A stretch of DNA of 64,000 nt, from positions 62,001 through 126,000 of the forward strand of contig NZ_QGGZ01000011.1 of the NCBI RefSeq assembly GCF_003148825.1, given 5' to 3'. The position numbers and the translations under genes are program-made. The stretch's first letter is position 1. Each line of letters begins with the position of its first letter. The notes under the pieces are model-generated. The model was not told the origin of the DNA. It was given only the letters and a program-made list of their open reading frames with translations, and searched no databases. Source of the DNA: Streptomyces sp. CG 926 (lineage in GTDB: Bacteria; Actinomycetota; Actinomycetes; Streptomycetales; Streptomycetaceae). Below are positions 35,604 through 44,219 of this stretch, piece by piece.

Positions 35604-36475
35604 GCGACCGCTCGACGGGAGCCGTCCGGGCCGTGCTCGTGCCCGACGCCGCCTCCGCACCCGCTCCGGGGGCCGCGCCGGCCGACGCCACCACGGGCCG
35701 CGCGCCGACGGCACCGCAGCCCGCGCCACTGGCACCCGGCGCGCGGTTCTTCCCCTCTCTGGCCGCCGTCTACCGGGCCCAGCTGTCCCGGGCCCGCGTG
35801 GCCCGGATCCCGCTGCTGTTCGTCGCCACCTTCCAGTCCGTCGGGATCATGATCCTGATGCGGGGCGTGGTCGACGGAGGCTCCGAGGCCCGCGCCGTCG
35901 TCGCCGGCTCCTCGGTGCTCGTCGTCGCCTTCGTCGCCCTGAACCTGCTCGCCCAGTACTTCGGGCAGCTGCGGGCCGGCGGCGGGCTCGACCACTACGC
36001 CACCCTGCCCGTACCGCCCGCGTCGGTGGTCCTGGGCGCGGCCGCCGCGTACGCCTCCTTCACGCTGCCGGGGACCTTGGTCACCGCGGTCTTCGGATGC
36101 CTGTTGTTCGGGCTGCCGATGAGCGGGCTGTGGATCCTGGCCGCGGTGGTACCGCTGGCCGGGGCCGCGCTGGCCGGCCTCGGCGCGGCACTGGGACTGC
36201 TGGCACCGCGGCAGGAGCTGGCCACCCTCGCGGGGCAGCTCGGCATGTCTGCGGCGCTGCTGCTCGGGGTGCTGCCGCCGGAGCGGATGCCGGACGTGAT
36301 CGTGTGGGCCCGGGACCTGCTGCCGTCCACGTACGGGGTCGAGGCGTTCGCGCGGACCTTCGAGGCGTCGCCGGACTGGGCCGCCGTCGTCTTCGACCTG
36401 GGCGTGTGCGGGGCCGTCGGGGTCCTCTCGCTGTCCGTCGCGACCTGGGCGTACCGCCGGGCGGCCGTCCGCTGA
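35600..36475 (+). CDS. ABC transporter permease (ABC-2 type)
   Basis: 291 residues from the GTG overlapping the ATPase stop. A Pro/Ala-rich cytoplasmic N-terminus (~45) is followed by six hydrophobic segments, among them IPLLFVATFQSVGIMILM, VVLGAAAAYASFTLPGTLVTAVFG and ILAAVVPLAGAALAGLGAALG. Partner of the preceding ATPase. Confidence 0.88.
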   Translation: MSDRSTGAVRAVLVPDAASAPAPGAAPADATTGRAPTAPQPAPLAPGARFFPSLAAVYRAQLSRARVARIPLLFVATFQSVGIMILMRGVVDGGSEARAVVAGSSVLVVAFVALNLLAQYFGQLRAGGGLDHYATLPVPPASVVLGAAAAYASFTLPGTLVTAVFGCLLFGLPMSGLWILAAVVPLAGAALAGLGAALGLLAPRQELATLAGQLGMSAALLLGVLPPERMPDVIVWARDLLPSTYGVEAFARTFEASPDWAAVVFDLGVCGAVGVLSLSVATWAYRRAAVR

Positions 36476-36522
36476 CACGGTCCGCCGACGCCGCTGCCGG
36501 GCACACCTGGCACGATGTGGGG

Positions 36523-37182
36523 GTGACCGAAGCCGTGACCCCGCAGTCCCCCCTCGACCCGCCGCCGCTCCAGCCCGAGAAGCCGGGAGCCGCCGCCCGG
36601 GCGATCACCCCGGAGGACATCCGGGACGGGGCCCTCGTCGCCCTGCTCGTCGGGGCGGCCGGACTGCTCCTCGGCCTGCTGTGGGTGTGGCTGGCCCCCC
36701 GGGTGCAGTACGTCTCCAACGGGGAGGCGGTGTTCCTGCGCAGCCCCGAGAGCGAGGCACGCATCGCCTCCGACGGCACCTTCTTCCTGCTGGCGCTCGG
36801 GCTGGGCGTGCTCAGCGCCGTCGCCACCTTCCTGTGGCGGCGGGCCGGCGGCGTGCCGCTGGTGATCGGGCTCGCGGTCGGGTCCGTCTTCGGGGCGCTG
36901 GTGGGGTGGCGGTTCGGGCTGTGGCTGGGGCCGTCGTCGGACCTGGTCGCCGCCGCGAAGAAGGCGGGCGAGGGGGTTTCCTTCGACGCGCCGCTGGAGC
37001 TGCTCGCGCACGGGGCGCTGCTGGCGTGGCCGATGACCGCCGTGCTGGTGCACCTGGGGATGACCGCGCTGTGGACACCGCGGGATCCGGATCCCGTGCC
37101 GGTGGCCGGCTGGTCGGGCTACTACCAGGCGCCGCCGTCCGCCGACGCGGCCCCCGCGACCCCGGAACCTCCCCGAGCCTGA
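36523..37182 (+). CDS. DUF2567 membrane protein
   Basis: 219 residues from GTG. Four hydrophobic segments (GALVALLVGAAGLLLGLLWVW, FFLLALGLGVLSAVATFLW, LVIGLAVGSVFGALVG, HGALLAWPMTAVLVHLGM) with an extracytoplasmic loop LAPRVQYVSNGEAVFL between the first two. The pattern fits actinobacterial DUF2567. Same strand as the ABC pair, 47 bp downstream; function unknown. Confidence 0.75.
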   Translation: MTEAVTPQSPLDPPPLQPEKPGAAARAITPEDIRDGALVALLVGAAGLLLGLLWVWLAPRVQYVSNGEAVFLRSPESEARIASDGTFFLLALGLGVLSAVATFLWRRAGGVPLVIGLAVGSVFGALVGWRFGLWLGPSSDLVAAAKKAGEGVSFDAPLELLAHGALLAWPMTAVLVHLGMTALWTPRDPDPVPVAGWSGYYQAPPSADAAPATPEPPRA

Positions 37183-37218
37183 CCGCGCGGGGCGCTGCCC
37201 GGCACAGCCGGGTTCCCC

Positions 37219-37261
37219 GGGGCTCCGCCCCGCCCCCGCGCCTCGAACGCCCGGCGGGGCT
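37219..37261. repeat. Hairpin plus dispersed-motif copy in a convergent gap
   Basis: GGGGC/GCCCC hairpin at 37219-37231, then CCTCGAACGCCCGGCGGGGC (37241-37260), a diverged copy of the motif in the large repeats. Lies between DUF2567 and the convergent ybaK gene. Confidence 0.6.
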
Positions 37262-37289
37262 GGATCTGCAGCGCTCGGGCCGGATACGG

Positions 37290-37784
37290 CTAGGCGCGGG
37301 CGATCGGGGCCAGGGTGGCTGCCGTGAGGGTGGTCAGGTCCGACGGGGAGAGTTCGATCTCCAGGCCGCGGCGGCCCGCCGAGCAGCAGATCGTGGGGTG
37401 CGCCGCCGCCGAGGTGTCGATCACCGTACGGAGGCGCTTGCGCTGACCGAGCGGGGAGATGCCGCCGCGGACGTAGCCCGTGGTGCGCTCCGCCAGGGCC
37501 GGGTCGGCCATCGCCGCCCGCTTGCCGCCGACCGCCGTCGCCAAGGCCTTGAGGTCCAGCGACCCCGAGACCGGGACCACCGCCACCGTCAGCACCCCGT
37601 CCACGTCCGCGACCAGTGTCTTGAACACCTGGGCGGGCGAGACGCCGAGCGCCTGCGCCGCCTCCTCCCCGTACGAGGGATGGGCCGGGTCGTGCTCGTA
37701 CGCGTGCGTGGTGAACGCGACGCCCGCCGCCGTCAGGGCGACGATCGCCGGGGTACCTGCCGCCTGCTTGGACTTCTTCGCCAT
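37290..37784 (-). CDS. ybaK: YbaK/EbsC-type Cys-tRNA(Pro) deacylase
   Basis: 164 residues from the ATG giving MAKKSKQAAGTPA; eleven residues of upstream open frame are ignored. Hydrolyses mischarged Cys-tRNA(Pro). Core features: YEHDPAHPSYGEEAAQALGVSPAQVFKTLV, the conserved Lys in DLKALA and KRAAMADPALAERTTGYVRGGISPLGQRK (GGxSPxG). Length and motifs are typical. Confidence 0.9.
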   Translation of the reverse strand: MAKKSKQAAGTPAIVALTAAGVAFTTHAYEHDPAHPSYGEEAAQALGVSPAQVFKTLVADVDGVLTVAVVPVSGSLDLKALATAVGGKRAAMADPALAERTTGYVRGGISPLGQRKRLRTVIDTSAAAHPTICCSAGRRGLEIELSPSDLTTLTAATLAPIARA

Positions 37785-37794
37785 CGGTATGCGC

Positions 37795-38532
37795 TCAGTT
37801 CGGGCTCGTCGGGGCACGGGTCAGCTCCACCGCCGGCAAGGACGGGAGATGACGGATCACCGCGGTCTCCGTGCGCAGCAGCTTCAGCTCCTCCGCCAGC
37901 CGCGTCGCGGTGTCCGGGGCCTGGAGCAGGCGCTGCTTCGCCGGGATGTCCAGCACGGCCGCCGCTGCCACCAGGTAGGAGACCACCGAGGGCTCGTCGG
38001 GGAGCTCCGCGCCCGTCAGGGACCGTTCCCGGGCCCCGGCCAGCCGCTTCTGGTAGTTGCGGAACGCCCGCAGCACCCCCTCCGCCAGCACGCCCGCGCC
38101 GTCGCCCGCGTCCTCCGGGAGCTCTTCCAGCTCCGCGGTCAGGAACGGGCCCGAGGCGTCGACCGAGAGCAGGCGGACCCGCGTCGTACCGGTCGCCAGG
38201 ACCTCGAAGCTGCCGTCCTCCCGTTCCCGGATCGTCGCCGCGTCGGCGATGCAGCCCACCCGGTGGAAGGCCTGGATCGGGTCGGAGCCGAAGCCCGCGG
38301 CCGGGCCCCGCTCGGGCAGGGCCGTCTGGTCCGGCAGGCCGGGCGCGGTCGGCGCGACCTCCCGGCCGTCGCGGATCGCGACGACCGCGAAACGGCGCGG
38401 CTCGTCCTCGCCCGTCTTCAGCAGCTCGCGCATCATGGCGCGATAACGCGCCTCGAAGATGTTCAGCGGGAGGACGAGTCCCGGGAACAGCACCGAGTTC
38501 AGCGGGAAGAGGGGCAGGCGAACGGTGGTCAC
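37795..38532 (-). CDS. LON substrate-binding-domain protein
   Basis: 245 residues from GTG. Consists of a stand-alone LON N-terminal domain (LPLFPLNSVLFPGLVLPLNIFEARYRAMMREL) with no ATPase or protease part. FHRVGCIADAATIREREDGSFEVLATGTTRVRL is the typical middle. Role in protein quality control unproven. Ten bp upstream of ybaK on the same strand. Confidence 0.88.
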   Translation of the reverse strand: MTTVRLPLFPLNSVLFPGLVLPLNIFEARYRAMMRELLKTGEDEPRRFAVVAIRDGREVAPTAPGLPDQTALPERGPAAGFGSDPIQAFHRVGCIADAATIREREDGSFEVLATGTTRVRLLSVDASGPFLTAELEELPEDAGDGAGVLAEGVLRAFRNYQKRLAGARERSLTGAELPDEPSVVSYLVAAAAVLDIPAKQRLLQAPDTATRLAEELKLLRTETAVIRHLPSLPAVELTRAPTSPN

Positions 38533-38568
38533 CTGCCACAGGGTAATCGCCCGGGACCCTTAGGGTGT

Positions 38569-38585
38569 CCGGCGTTTGAGGGGCG
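38569..38585. repeat. Partial copy of the dispersed motif
   Basis: CCGGCGTTTGAGGGGCG is the 3' half (reverse strand) of the motif shared with the 12239 and 46111 repeats. In the gap between two minus-strand genes. Confidence 0.45.
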
Positions 38586-38662
38586 GACAGCGGCACGTGC
38601 GTGAACCACCGGACGACCCCCGCCGTCGTCGTCCCGGCCGTCATCCTCCCGCCATCCGCGCG

Positions 38663-40258
38663 TCATCCCCGCCGCAGCAGCCGCGAGGCCCCCGCGGCCA
38701 CCGTCGTGGCCAGGATCCAGCCCATGACGACCAGGCCCGCCGCGCCCCACTGCCAGCCCCCCTCCAGCTTCCACTGTCCCTGCTGACCGAGGTCTATCAC
38801 CGGAAGCAGCAGGTCCAGCGCGTACAGGGCGGCGCTCCACTGCGGGTGCTCGTCCGCCTTGATCGCGGGCGGGTCCAGCTGGGAGAACATCAGCGCCCCC
38901 GCCGCCCACAACACCGCCATCCACAGCGCGGCCCGGCCCGGCCGGTAGCCGTAGACCACCGTCCAGTCCTGGAGGTACCCCCACGCCTTCGGGGCCGCCG
39001 GCAGCGTGGCCCGGCGCCGCCGCTGCTTGGCCAGCAGCACCTCACGGGCGTCCTGGTCCTCGCCGCTGGCCCGCAGGACCGCGGCGAGTCGCTCGTACGG
39101 CTCCGGCGAGTACTCGGGAGTGGCCGCCGCCACCCACTCCAGGCGGCGCGAGAGCGGGAAGTGACCCCGGGGCGCGAGGTTCTCGTAGACGAACCCCTCG
39201 ATGGACAACCCGCCCGGGCCCGGCCAGCTCGTGGAGGTGTCGACGAGCTTGACCACCTTGGCCCCGGACACCACCACCCGCCCGTACTCCGGCCGCTCGC
39301 CGACGAAACGGAACTCGGGGGTCTGGATCCGGCGCAGGGATATCTCCTGCTCGTCGGTGAGCGTGAACCGGGCGCCGTAGAAGTCGATGGCGTCCCCGAA
39401 CCGGCCGTCGTCCAGCCGCAGCCCGCCCACGCACTCGAAGTACCGGGCCCGCCGGCCCCGTACCGGCGTCGGTCCCAGCCCGTACGGGGGAGTGGAGGTG
39501 CCCCCGTACGCCGCGTAGTCCAGCGCGATGGAGGTCAGGTACAGGGTCCGCTCGACCGTCAGCTGCGGGGCGTTCAGCGCGAACCGCCCGGACGGATTGC
39601 GCAGGTGGGCCCCGCGCAGGTTCATCGACACGCCGACCTTGGCTCCGCGCAGGCTCATCTCCCCGTGCGTCTCCAGCAGCTCGCCCTGTAAGTCCTGCGC
39701 GACGGACAGCCCGTCGGCGGCGATCGCCCGCCCCTTGTTGTCCCGCTGCACCACGGCCTGGCTGACCAGCAGGTCGGTGCCGATCTGCGCGTCGGTCAGC
39801 CGGATCCCGCGCGCCACCCGGCAGCGCGGCAGGTGCAGATCGCCCTCGGTGTGCAGCCGGGCGGCCTCCAGCCGCGGTATCGCGCAGTTCACCAGCCGCA
39901 GCGTGCCGAAACGGGCCTCGGACAACTGGATCTCGCTGTCGAAGCGGCAGGACTGGAGCTCCACGTACGGGGCCACCGTGCCCCCGGACAGCTCCAGCCG
40001 CCCGCTGATCCGCACCCCGCGCAGCTTGAGCGAGGCCACCCGGCCCGGCACCGGCGGCGGTCCGTGCAGCAGCAGCCGGGCGACCACCCGGGCGCGGACG
40101 CTGCGCTCGGGGCCCCAGACGTGCTCGGCGTGCGGATCGTCCCGGTCGGCGGCGCGGGCGCTGAGATCGCAGATGCTGCCCGTGCGGTACGCGTCCCACA
40201 TACGGCGTTCGGCAGAGGTGAGATCCGCCGGTTCCTCGTCGGTGCGCGCCTCGGTCAC
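38663..40258 (-). CDS. Repeat-rich protein with C-terminal membrane hairpin
   Basis: 531 residues from GTG with GGAGGGGGG upstream. The middle (about 75-300) has a run of short hydrophobic/charged repeats (e.g. LKLRGVRISGRLELSGGTV, GTLRLVNCAIPRLEAARL, EMSLRGAKVGVSMNLRGAHL), resembling a pentapeptide/beta-helix. The C-terminus has two hydrophobic segments (ALWMAVLWAAGALMFS, GAAGLVVMGWILATTVAAGASRL) around a loop ending in LDLLLPVIDLG, like a small ion-channel domain. Divergent from hisD. Function not known. Confidence 0.75.
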   Translation of the reverse strand: MTEARTDEEPADLTSAERRMWDAYRTGSICDLSARAADRDDPHAEHVWGPERSVRARVVARLLLHGPPPVPGRVASLKLRGVRISGRLELSGGTVAPYVELQSCRFDSEIQLSEARFGTLRLVNCAIPRLEAARLHTEGDLHLPRCRVARGIRLTDAQIGTDLLVSQAVVQRDNKGRAIAADGLSVAQDLQGELLETHGEMSLRGAKVGVSMNLRGAHLRNPSGRFALNAPQLTVERTLYLTSIALDYAAYGGTSTPPYGLGPTPVRGRRARYFECVGGLRLDDGRFGDAIDFYGARFTLTDEQEISLRRIQTPEFRFVGERPEYGRVVVSGAKVVKLVDTSTSWPGPGGLSIEGFVYENLAPRGHFPLSRRLEWVAAATPEYSPEPYERLAAVLRASGEDQDAREVLLAKQRRRRATLPAAPKAWGYLQDWTVVYGYRPGRAALWMAVLWAAGALMFSQLDPPAIKADEHPQWSAALYALDLLLPVIDLGQQGQWKLEGGWQWGAAGLVVMGWILATTVAAGASRLLRRG

Positions 40259-40326
40259 GGCGGCCCCCCTCCGCTGTCATCTACGTGTAGGGGAACGCTA
40301 TCGGGCCCCTGTGACATCCGGGGCCT

Positions 40327-40343
40327 GTATCAGCCAGTGATAC
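40327..40343. promoter_or_regulatory. Palindromic operator-like site upstream of hisD
   Basis: GTATCA-GCCAG-TGATAC, a perfect 6-bp inverted repeat with a 5-bp centre, 41 bp before the hisD start and in the divergent gap. Such symmetry fits a dimeric regulator; none can be named. Confidence 0.5.
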
Positions 40344-40383
40344 GGGCGGACGGTGGCGTGAAGCGGTCTGAGAGAATTGTGAG

Positions 40384-41706
40384 GTGATCTCTCGTATCGA
40401 CCTGCGCGGTGACGCCCTCCCCGAGGGTGGCGCCCTGCGCGATCTGCTGCCCCGTGCCGAGTTCGACGTAGAAGCTGCCCTGGAGAAGGTGCGGCCCATC
40501 TGCGAGGACGTCCATCATCGTGGCACGGCGGCGCTGATCGAGTACGCGCGGAAGTTCGACGGTGTCGAGCTCTCGCAGGTCCGAGTGCCCGCGCAGGCCC
40601 TCAAGGCCGCCCTGGAGCAGCTGGACCCGGCCGTCCGCGCCGCCCTGGAGGAGTCGATCCGGCGCGCCCGGATCGTGCACCGCAATCAGCGCCGCACCGA
40701 GCACACCACCCAGGTGGTCCCCGGCGGCACCGTGACCGAGAAGTGGGTTCCGGTGGAGCGCGTGGGGCTGTACGCCCCGGGCGGCCGCTCGGTGTACCCC
40801 TCCTCCGTCGTCATGAACGTCGTACCGGCCCAGGAGGCGGGCGTCGAGTCGATCGCGCTGGCGTCCCCGCCGCAGAAGGAGTTCGACGGACTCCCGCACC
40901 CCACCATCCTCGCCGCGTGCGCGCTCCTCGGCGTGGACGAGGTGTACGCGGCCGGCGGTGCGCAGGCCGTGGCGATGTTCGCGTACGGGACCGAGGACTG
41001 CCCGCCCGCCAACATGGTGACCGGCCCCGGCAACATCTGGGTCGCCGCCGCCAAGCGCTACTTCACCGGGAAGATCGGCATCGACACCGAGGCCGGCCCG
41101 ACCGAGATCGCCGTCCTCGCCGACTCCACGGCCGACCCGGTGCACGTCGCCGCCGACCTGATCAGCCAGGCCGAGCACGACCCGCTGGCCGCCGCCGTCC
41201 TCGTCACGGACTCCGCGGAGCTCGCGGACGCCGTCGAGAAGGAGCTAGAGCCGCAGGTCGCCGCGACCAAGCACGTCGAGGACCGGATCAAGCCCGCGCT
41301 CGCCGGCAAGCAGTCCGCGATCGTGCTGGTCGACAGCCTGGAGGACGGCCTCAAGGTCGTCGACGCGTACGGCGCCGAGCACCTGGAGATCCAGACCGCC
41401 GACGCCGCCGCCTGGGCCGCCCGCGTACGCAACGCCGGCGCGATCTTCGTCGGCCCGTGGGCCCCGGTCTCGCTCGGCGACTACTGCGCCGGCTCGAACC
41501 ACGTCCTGCCCACCGGCGGCTGCGCCTGCCACTCCTCCGGCCTGTCCGTGCAGTCCTTCCTGCGCGGCATCCACATCGTCGACTACACGCGCGACGCCCT
41601 CGCCGAGGTCACCCACCACGTGGTGACGCTCGCCGAGGCCGAGGACCTGCCCGCGCACGGCGCCGCCCTGAAGGCGCGCTTCGGATGGAAGGTGCCCACC
41701 CAGTGA
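40384..41706 (+). CDS. hisD: HisD, histidinol dehydrogenase
   Basis: Zinc enzyme for the last two steps of histidine synthesis, 440 residues from GTG. Motifs: YAPGGRSVYPSSVVMNVVPA near 130, GPGNIWVAAAKRYFTGKIGIDTEAGPTE near 215, ISQAEHDP near 260 and HVLPTGGCACHSSGLSVQSF near 380. No ribosome binding site is obvious before the GTG, so the mRNA may be leaderless. First gene of the his operon. Confidence 0.97.
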   Translation: MISRIDLRGDALPEGGALRDLLPRAEFDVEAALEKVRPICEDVHHRGTAALIEYARKFDGVELSQVRVPAQALKAALEQLDPAVRAALEESIRRARIVHRNQRRTEHTTQVVPGGTVTEKWVPVERVGLYAPGGRSVYPSSVVMNVVPAQEAGVESIALASPPQKEFDGLPHPTILAACALLGVDEVYAAGGAQAVAMFAYGTEDCPPANMVTGPGNIWVAAAKRYFTGKIGIDTEAGPTEIAVLADSTADPVHVAADLISQAEHDPLAAAVLVTDSAELADAVEKELEPQVAATKHVEDRIKPALAGKQSAIVLVDSLEDGLKVVDAYGAEHLEIQTADAAAWAARVRNAGAIFVGPWAPVSLGDYCAGSNHVLPTGGCACHSSGLSVQSFLRGIHIVDYTRDALAEVTHHVVTLAEAEDLPAHGAALKARFGWKVPTQ

Positions 41707-42812
41707 GCTTCGGCATCGACGACCTGCCCATCCGGGACGAGCTGCGCGGAAAGAGCCCCTACGGCGCCCCGCAGCTCGACGTGCCCGTCCAGCTGAACAC
41801 CAACGAGAACCCGTACGAGCTGCCCGCCGAACTCGTCGCGCGCATCGCCGAGCGCGTCGCCGAGGCGGCCCGCACCCTCAACCGCTACCCCGACCGGGAC
41901 GCGGTCGAGCTGCGCACCCAGCTGGCCGCCTACCTCACCCGTACGGCCAAGCACCCGGTCGCACGGGAGAACGTCTGGGCCGCCAACGGCTCCAACGAGG
42001 TCATCCAGCAGCTGCTGCAGACCTTCGGCGGACCCGGCCGCACCGCCCTCGGTTTCGAGCCCTCCTACTCGATGCACGCGCTGATCTCCCGCGGCACCGG
42101 CACCGGATGGATCTCCGGCCCGCGCCGCGAGGACTTCACGATCGACGTGGAGGCGGCGGAGCGGGCGATCACCAAGCACGCCCCCGACGTCGTCTTCATC
42201 ACCTCGCCCAACAACCCCACGGGCACCGCGGTCGAGGCCGAGACGGTCCTCGCCCTCTACGAGGCCGCGCAGGCGACCAAGCCGTCCCTGGTGATCGTGG
42301 ACGAGGCGTACGTGGAGTTCAGCCACCGGGACTCGCTGCTGCCCCTCATCGAGGGCCGCCCCAACATGGTGGTCTCCCGGACCATGTCCAAGGCCTTCGG
42401 CGCGGCCGGTCTGCGCCTGGGCTACCTGGCGGCGCACCCCGCCGTCGTCGACGCCGTCCAGCTGGTGCGCCTGCCGTACCACCTGTCGGCCGTCACCCAG
42501 GCCACCGCACTGGCCGCCCTGGAACACACCGACACCCTGCTCGGCTACGTCGAGCAGCTCAAGGCCGAGCGTGACCGCCTGGTCGTGGAACTGCGGGCCA
42601 TCGGCTTCGAGGTCACCGATTCCGACGCGAACTTCATCCAGTTCGGGAAGTTCGAGGACTCGCACACCGCCTGGCAGAAGATCCTCGACCAGGGCGTCCT
42701 GGTCCGGGACAACGGCGTACCGGGATGGCTGCGGGTCACCGCCGGCACCCCGACGGAGAACGACGCGTTCCTGGAAGCGGTTCGCGCACTGAAGAAGGAG
42801 CAGCACGCATGA
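41703..42812 (+). CDS. hisC: HisC, histidinol-phosphate aminotransferase
   Basis: PLP aminotransferase (fold type I), 369 residues from the GTG overlapping the hisD stop. NTNENPYELP near 34, NGSNEVIQQLLQTFGGPG, FITSPNNPTGT, IVDEAYVEF and the PLP lysine in SRTMSKAFGAAGLRLGYL near 230. Ends in an overlap with hisB. Confidence 0.97.
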   Translation: MSFGIDDLPIRDELRGKSPYGAPQLDVPVQLNTNENPYELPAELVARIAERVAEAARTLNRYPDRDAVELRTQLAAYLTRTAKHPVARENVWAANGSNEVIQQLLQTFGGPGRTALGFEPSYSMHALISRGTGTGWISGPRREDFTIDVEAAERAITKHAPDVVFITSPNNPTGTAVEAETVLALYEAAQATKPSLVIVDEAYVEFSHRDSLLPLIEGRPNMVVSRTMSKAFGAAGLRLGYLAAHPAVVDAVQLVRLPYHLSAVTQATALAALEHTDTLLGYVEQLKAERDRLVVELRAIGFEVTDSDANFIQFGKFEDSHTAWQKILDQGVLVRDNGVPGWLRVTAGTPTENDAFLEAVRALKKEQHA

Positions 42813-43402
42813 GCCGCATCGGACGGGTCGAACGGACCACCAAGGAGACCTCGGTCGTCGTCGAGATAAACCTCGACGGCACCGGCCAGGTCGACGTCTC
42901 GACGGGCGTGGGCTTCTACGACCACATGCTCGACCAGCTCGGCCGCCACGGCCTCTTCGACCTCACCGTCAAGACCGAGGGCGACCTGCACATCGACAGC
43001 CACCACACCATCGAGGACAGCGCGCTGGCGCTCGGCGCCGCCTTCAAGCAGGCCCTCGGCGACAAGGTCGGCATCTACCGCTTCGGCAACTGCACCGTGC
43101 CGCTCGACGAGTCCCTCGCCCAGGTGACCGTCGACCTGTCCGGCCGCCCCTACCTCGTGCACACCGAGCCCGAGAACATGGCGCCGATGATCGGCACCTA
43201 CGACACGACGATGACCCGGCACATCTTCGAGTCCTTCGTCGCGCAGGCCCAGATCGCCCTGCACATCCACGTCCCGTACGGCCGCAACGCCCACCACATC
43301 GTGGAGTGCCAGTTCAAGGCCCTCGCCCGGGCCCTGCGCTACGCCGCCGAGTTCGACCCGCGCGCGGCCGGCATCCTGCCCTCCACGAAGGGCGCCCTCT
43401 AG
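42809..43402 (+). CDS. hisB: HisB, imidazoleglycerol-phosphate dehydratase
   Basis: Manganese enzyme, 197 residues: the monofunctional form without a phosphatase domain. Repeated His motifs HHTIEDSALALGAAF near 66 and GRNAHHIVECQFKALARAL near 158, plus FYDHMLDQLGRHG. ATGA overlap with hisC. Confidence 0.97.
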   Translation: MSRIGRVERTTKETSVVVEINLDGTGQVDVSTGVGFYDHMLDQLGRHGLFDLTVKTEGDLHIDSHHTIEDSALALGAAFKQALGDKVGIYRFGNCTVPLDESLAQVTVDLSGRPYLVHTEPENMAPMIGTYDTTMTRHIFESFVAQAQIALHIHVPYGRNAHHIVECQFKALARALRYAAEFDPRAAGILPSTKGAL

Positions 43403-43404
43403 CC

Positions 43405-43572
43405 GTGAACGGCCTGAACACCATCCTGATCGTCCTCGGCCTGTTCCTGGCCGGGGGCGTCTACTCCTTCCAGAAGCAGAAGATGCCCAAGTCGGTCATC
43501 ATCCTGCTGGCCCTCGCCTCCGCGATGTGCCTCGCCGCCGGAGTCCTGCGAATCCAGGGAATTTGGGAATGA
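43405..43572 (+). CDS. Small two-helix membrane protein in the his operon
   Basis: 55 residues from GTG two bases after the hisB stop. Two hydrophobic segments, LNTILIVLGLFLAGGVYSF and VIILLALASAMCLAAGVL, joined by QKQKMPKS. Its stop overlaps the hisH ATG (ATGA), so it is translated as part of the operon. No known function. Confidence 0.8.
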   Translation: MNGLNTILIVLGLFLAGGVYSFQKQKMPKSVIILLALASAMCLAAGVLRIQGIWE

Positions 43573-44219
43573 GCGCAGTCCGCCCCACCAAGAACGTCGT
43601 CGTCTTCGACTACGGCTTCGGAAACGTCCGCTCCGCCGAGCGGGCCCTCGCCCGCGTCGGCGCGAACGTCGAGATCACCCGCGACTACGACAAGGCCATG
43701 GACGCAGACGGACTCCTCGTCCCCGGCGTCGGCGCCTTCTCCGCCTGCATGCAGGGCCTCAAGGACGCCCGCGGCGACTGGATCATCGGCCGCCGGCTCT
43801 CCGGCGGCCGCCCGGTCATGGGCATCTGCGTCGGCATGCAGATCCTCTTCGAGCGCGGCATCGAGCACGGCGTCGAGACCGAGGGCCTGGACGAGTGGCC
43901 CGGCACGGTCGGCCCCCTCAAGGCCCCGATCGTCCCCCACATGGGCTGGAACACCGTCGAGGCCCCGGCCGACAGCCAGGCCTTCAAGGGCCTGGACGCC
44001 GACGCCCGGTTCTACTTCGTGCACTCCTACGCGGCGCGCGACTGGAGCCTCGAAGTCACCAACCCGGCGATCCGCGCCCCCAGGGTCACCTGGGCCACCC
44101 ACGGCGAGCGCTTCGTGGCGGCGGTGGAGAACAGGGCCCTGTGGGCCACGCAGTTCCACCCCGAGAAGTCCGGCGACGCCGGCGCCCAGCTCCTCACCAA
44201 CTGGATCGAGACCCTGTGA
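43569..44219 (+). CDS. hisH: HisH, glutaminase subunit of IGP synthase
   Basis: Class I glutamine amidotransferase giving ammonia to HisF. 216 residues from ATG. Triad: Cys in GICVGMQILFERG near 85, His and Glu in ATQFHPEKSG near 195. FDYGFGNVRS at the start is usual. Confidence 0.97.
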   Translation: MSAVRPTKNVVVFDYGFGNVRSAERALARVGANVEITRDYDKAMDADGLLVPGVGAFSACMQGLKDARGDWIIGRRLSGGRPVMGICVGMQILFERGIEHGVETEGLDEWPGTVGPLKAPIVPHMGWNTVEAPADSQAFKGLDADARFYFVHSYAARDWSLEVTNPAIRAPRVTWATHGERFVAAVENRALWATQFHPEKSGDAGAQLLTNWIETL

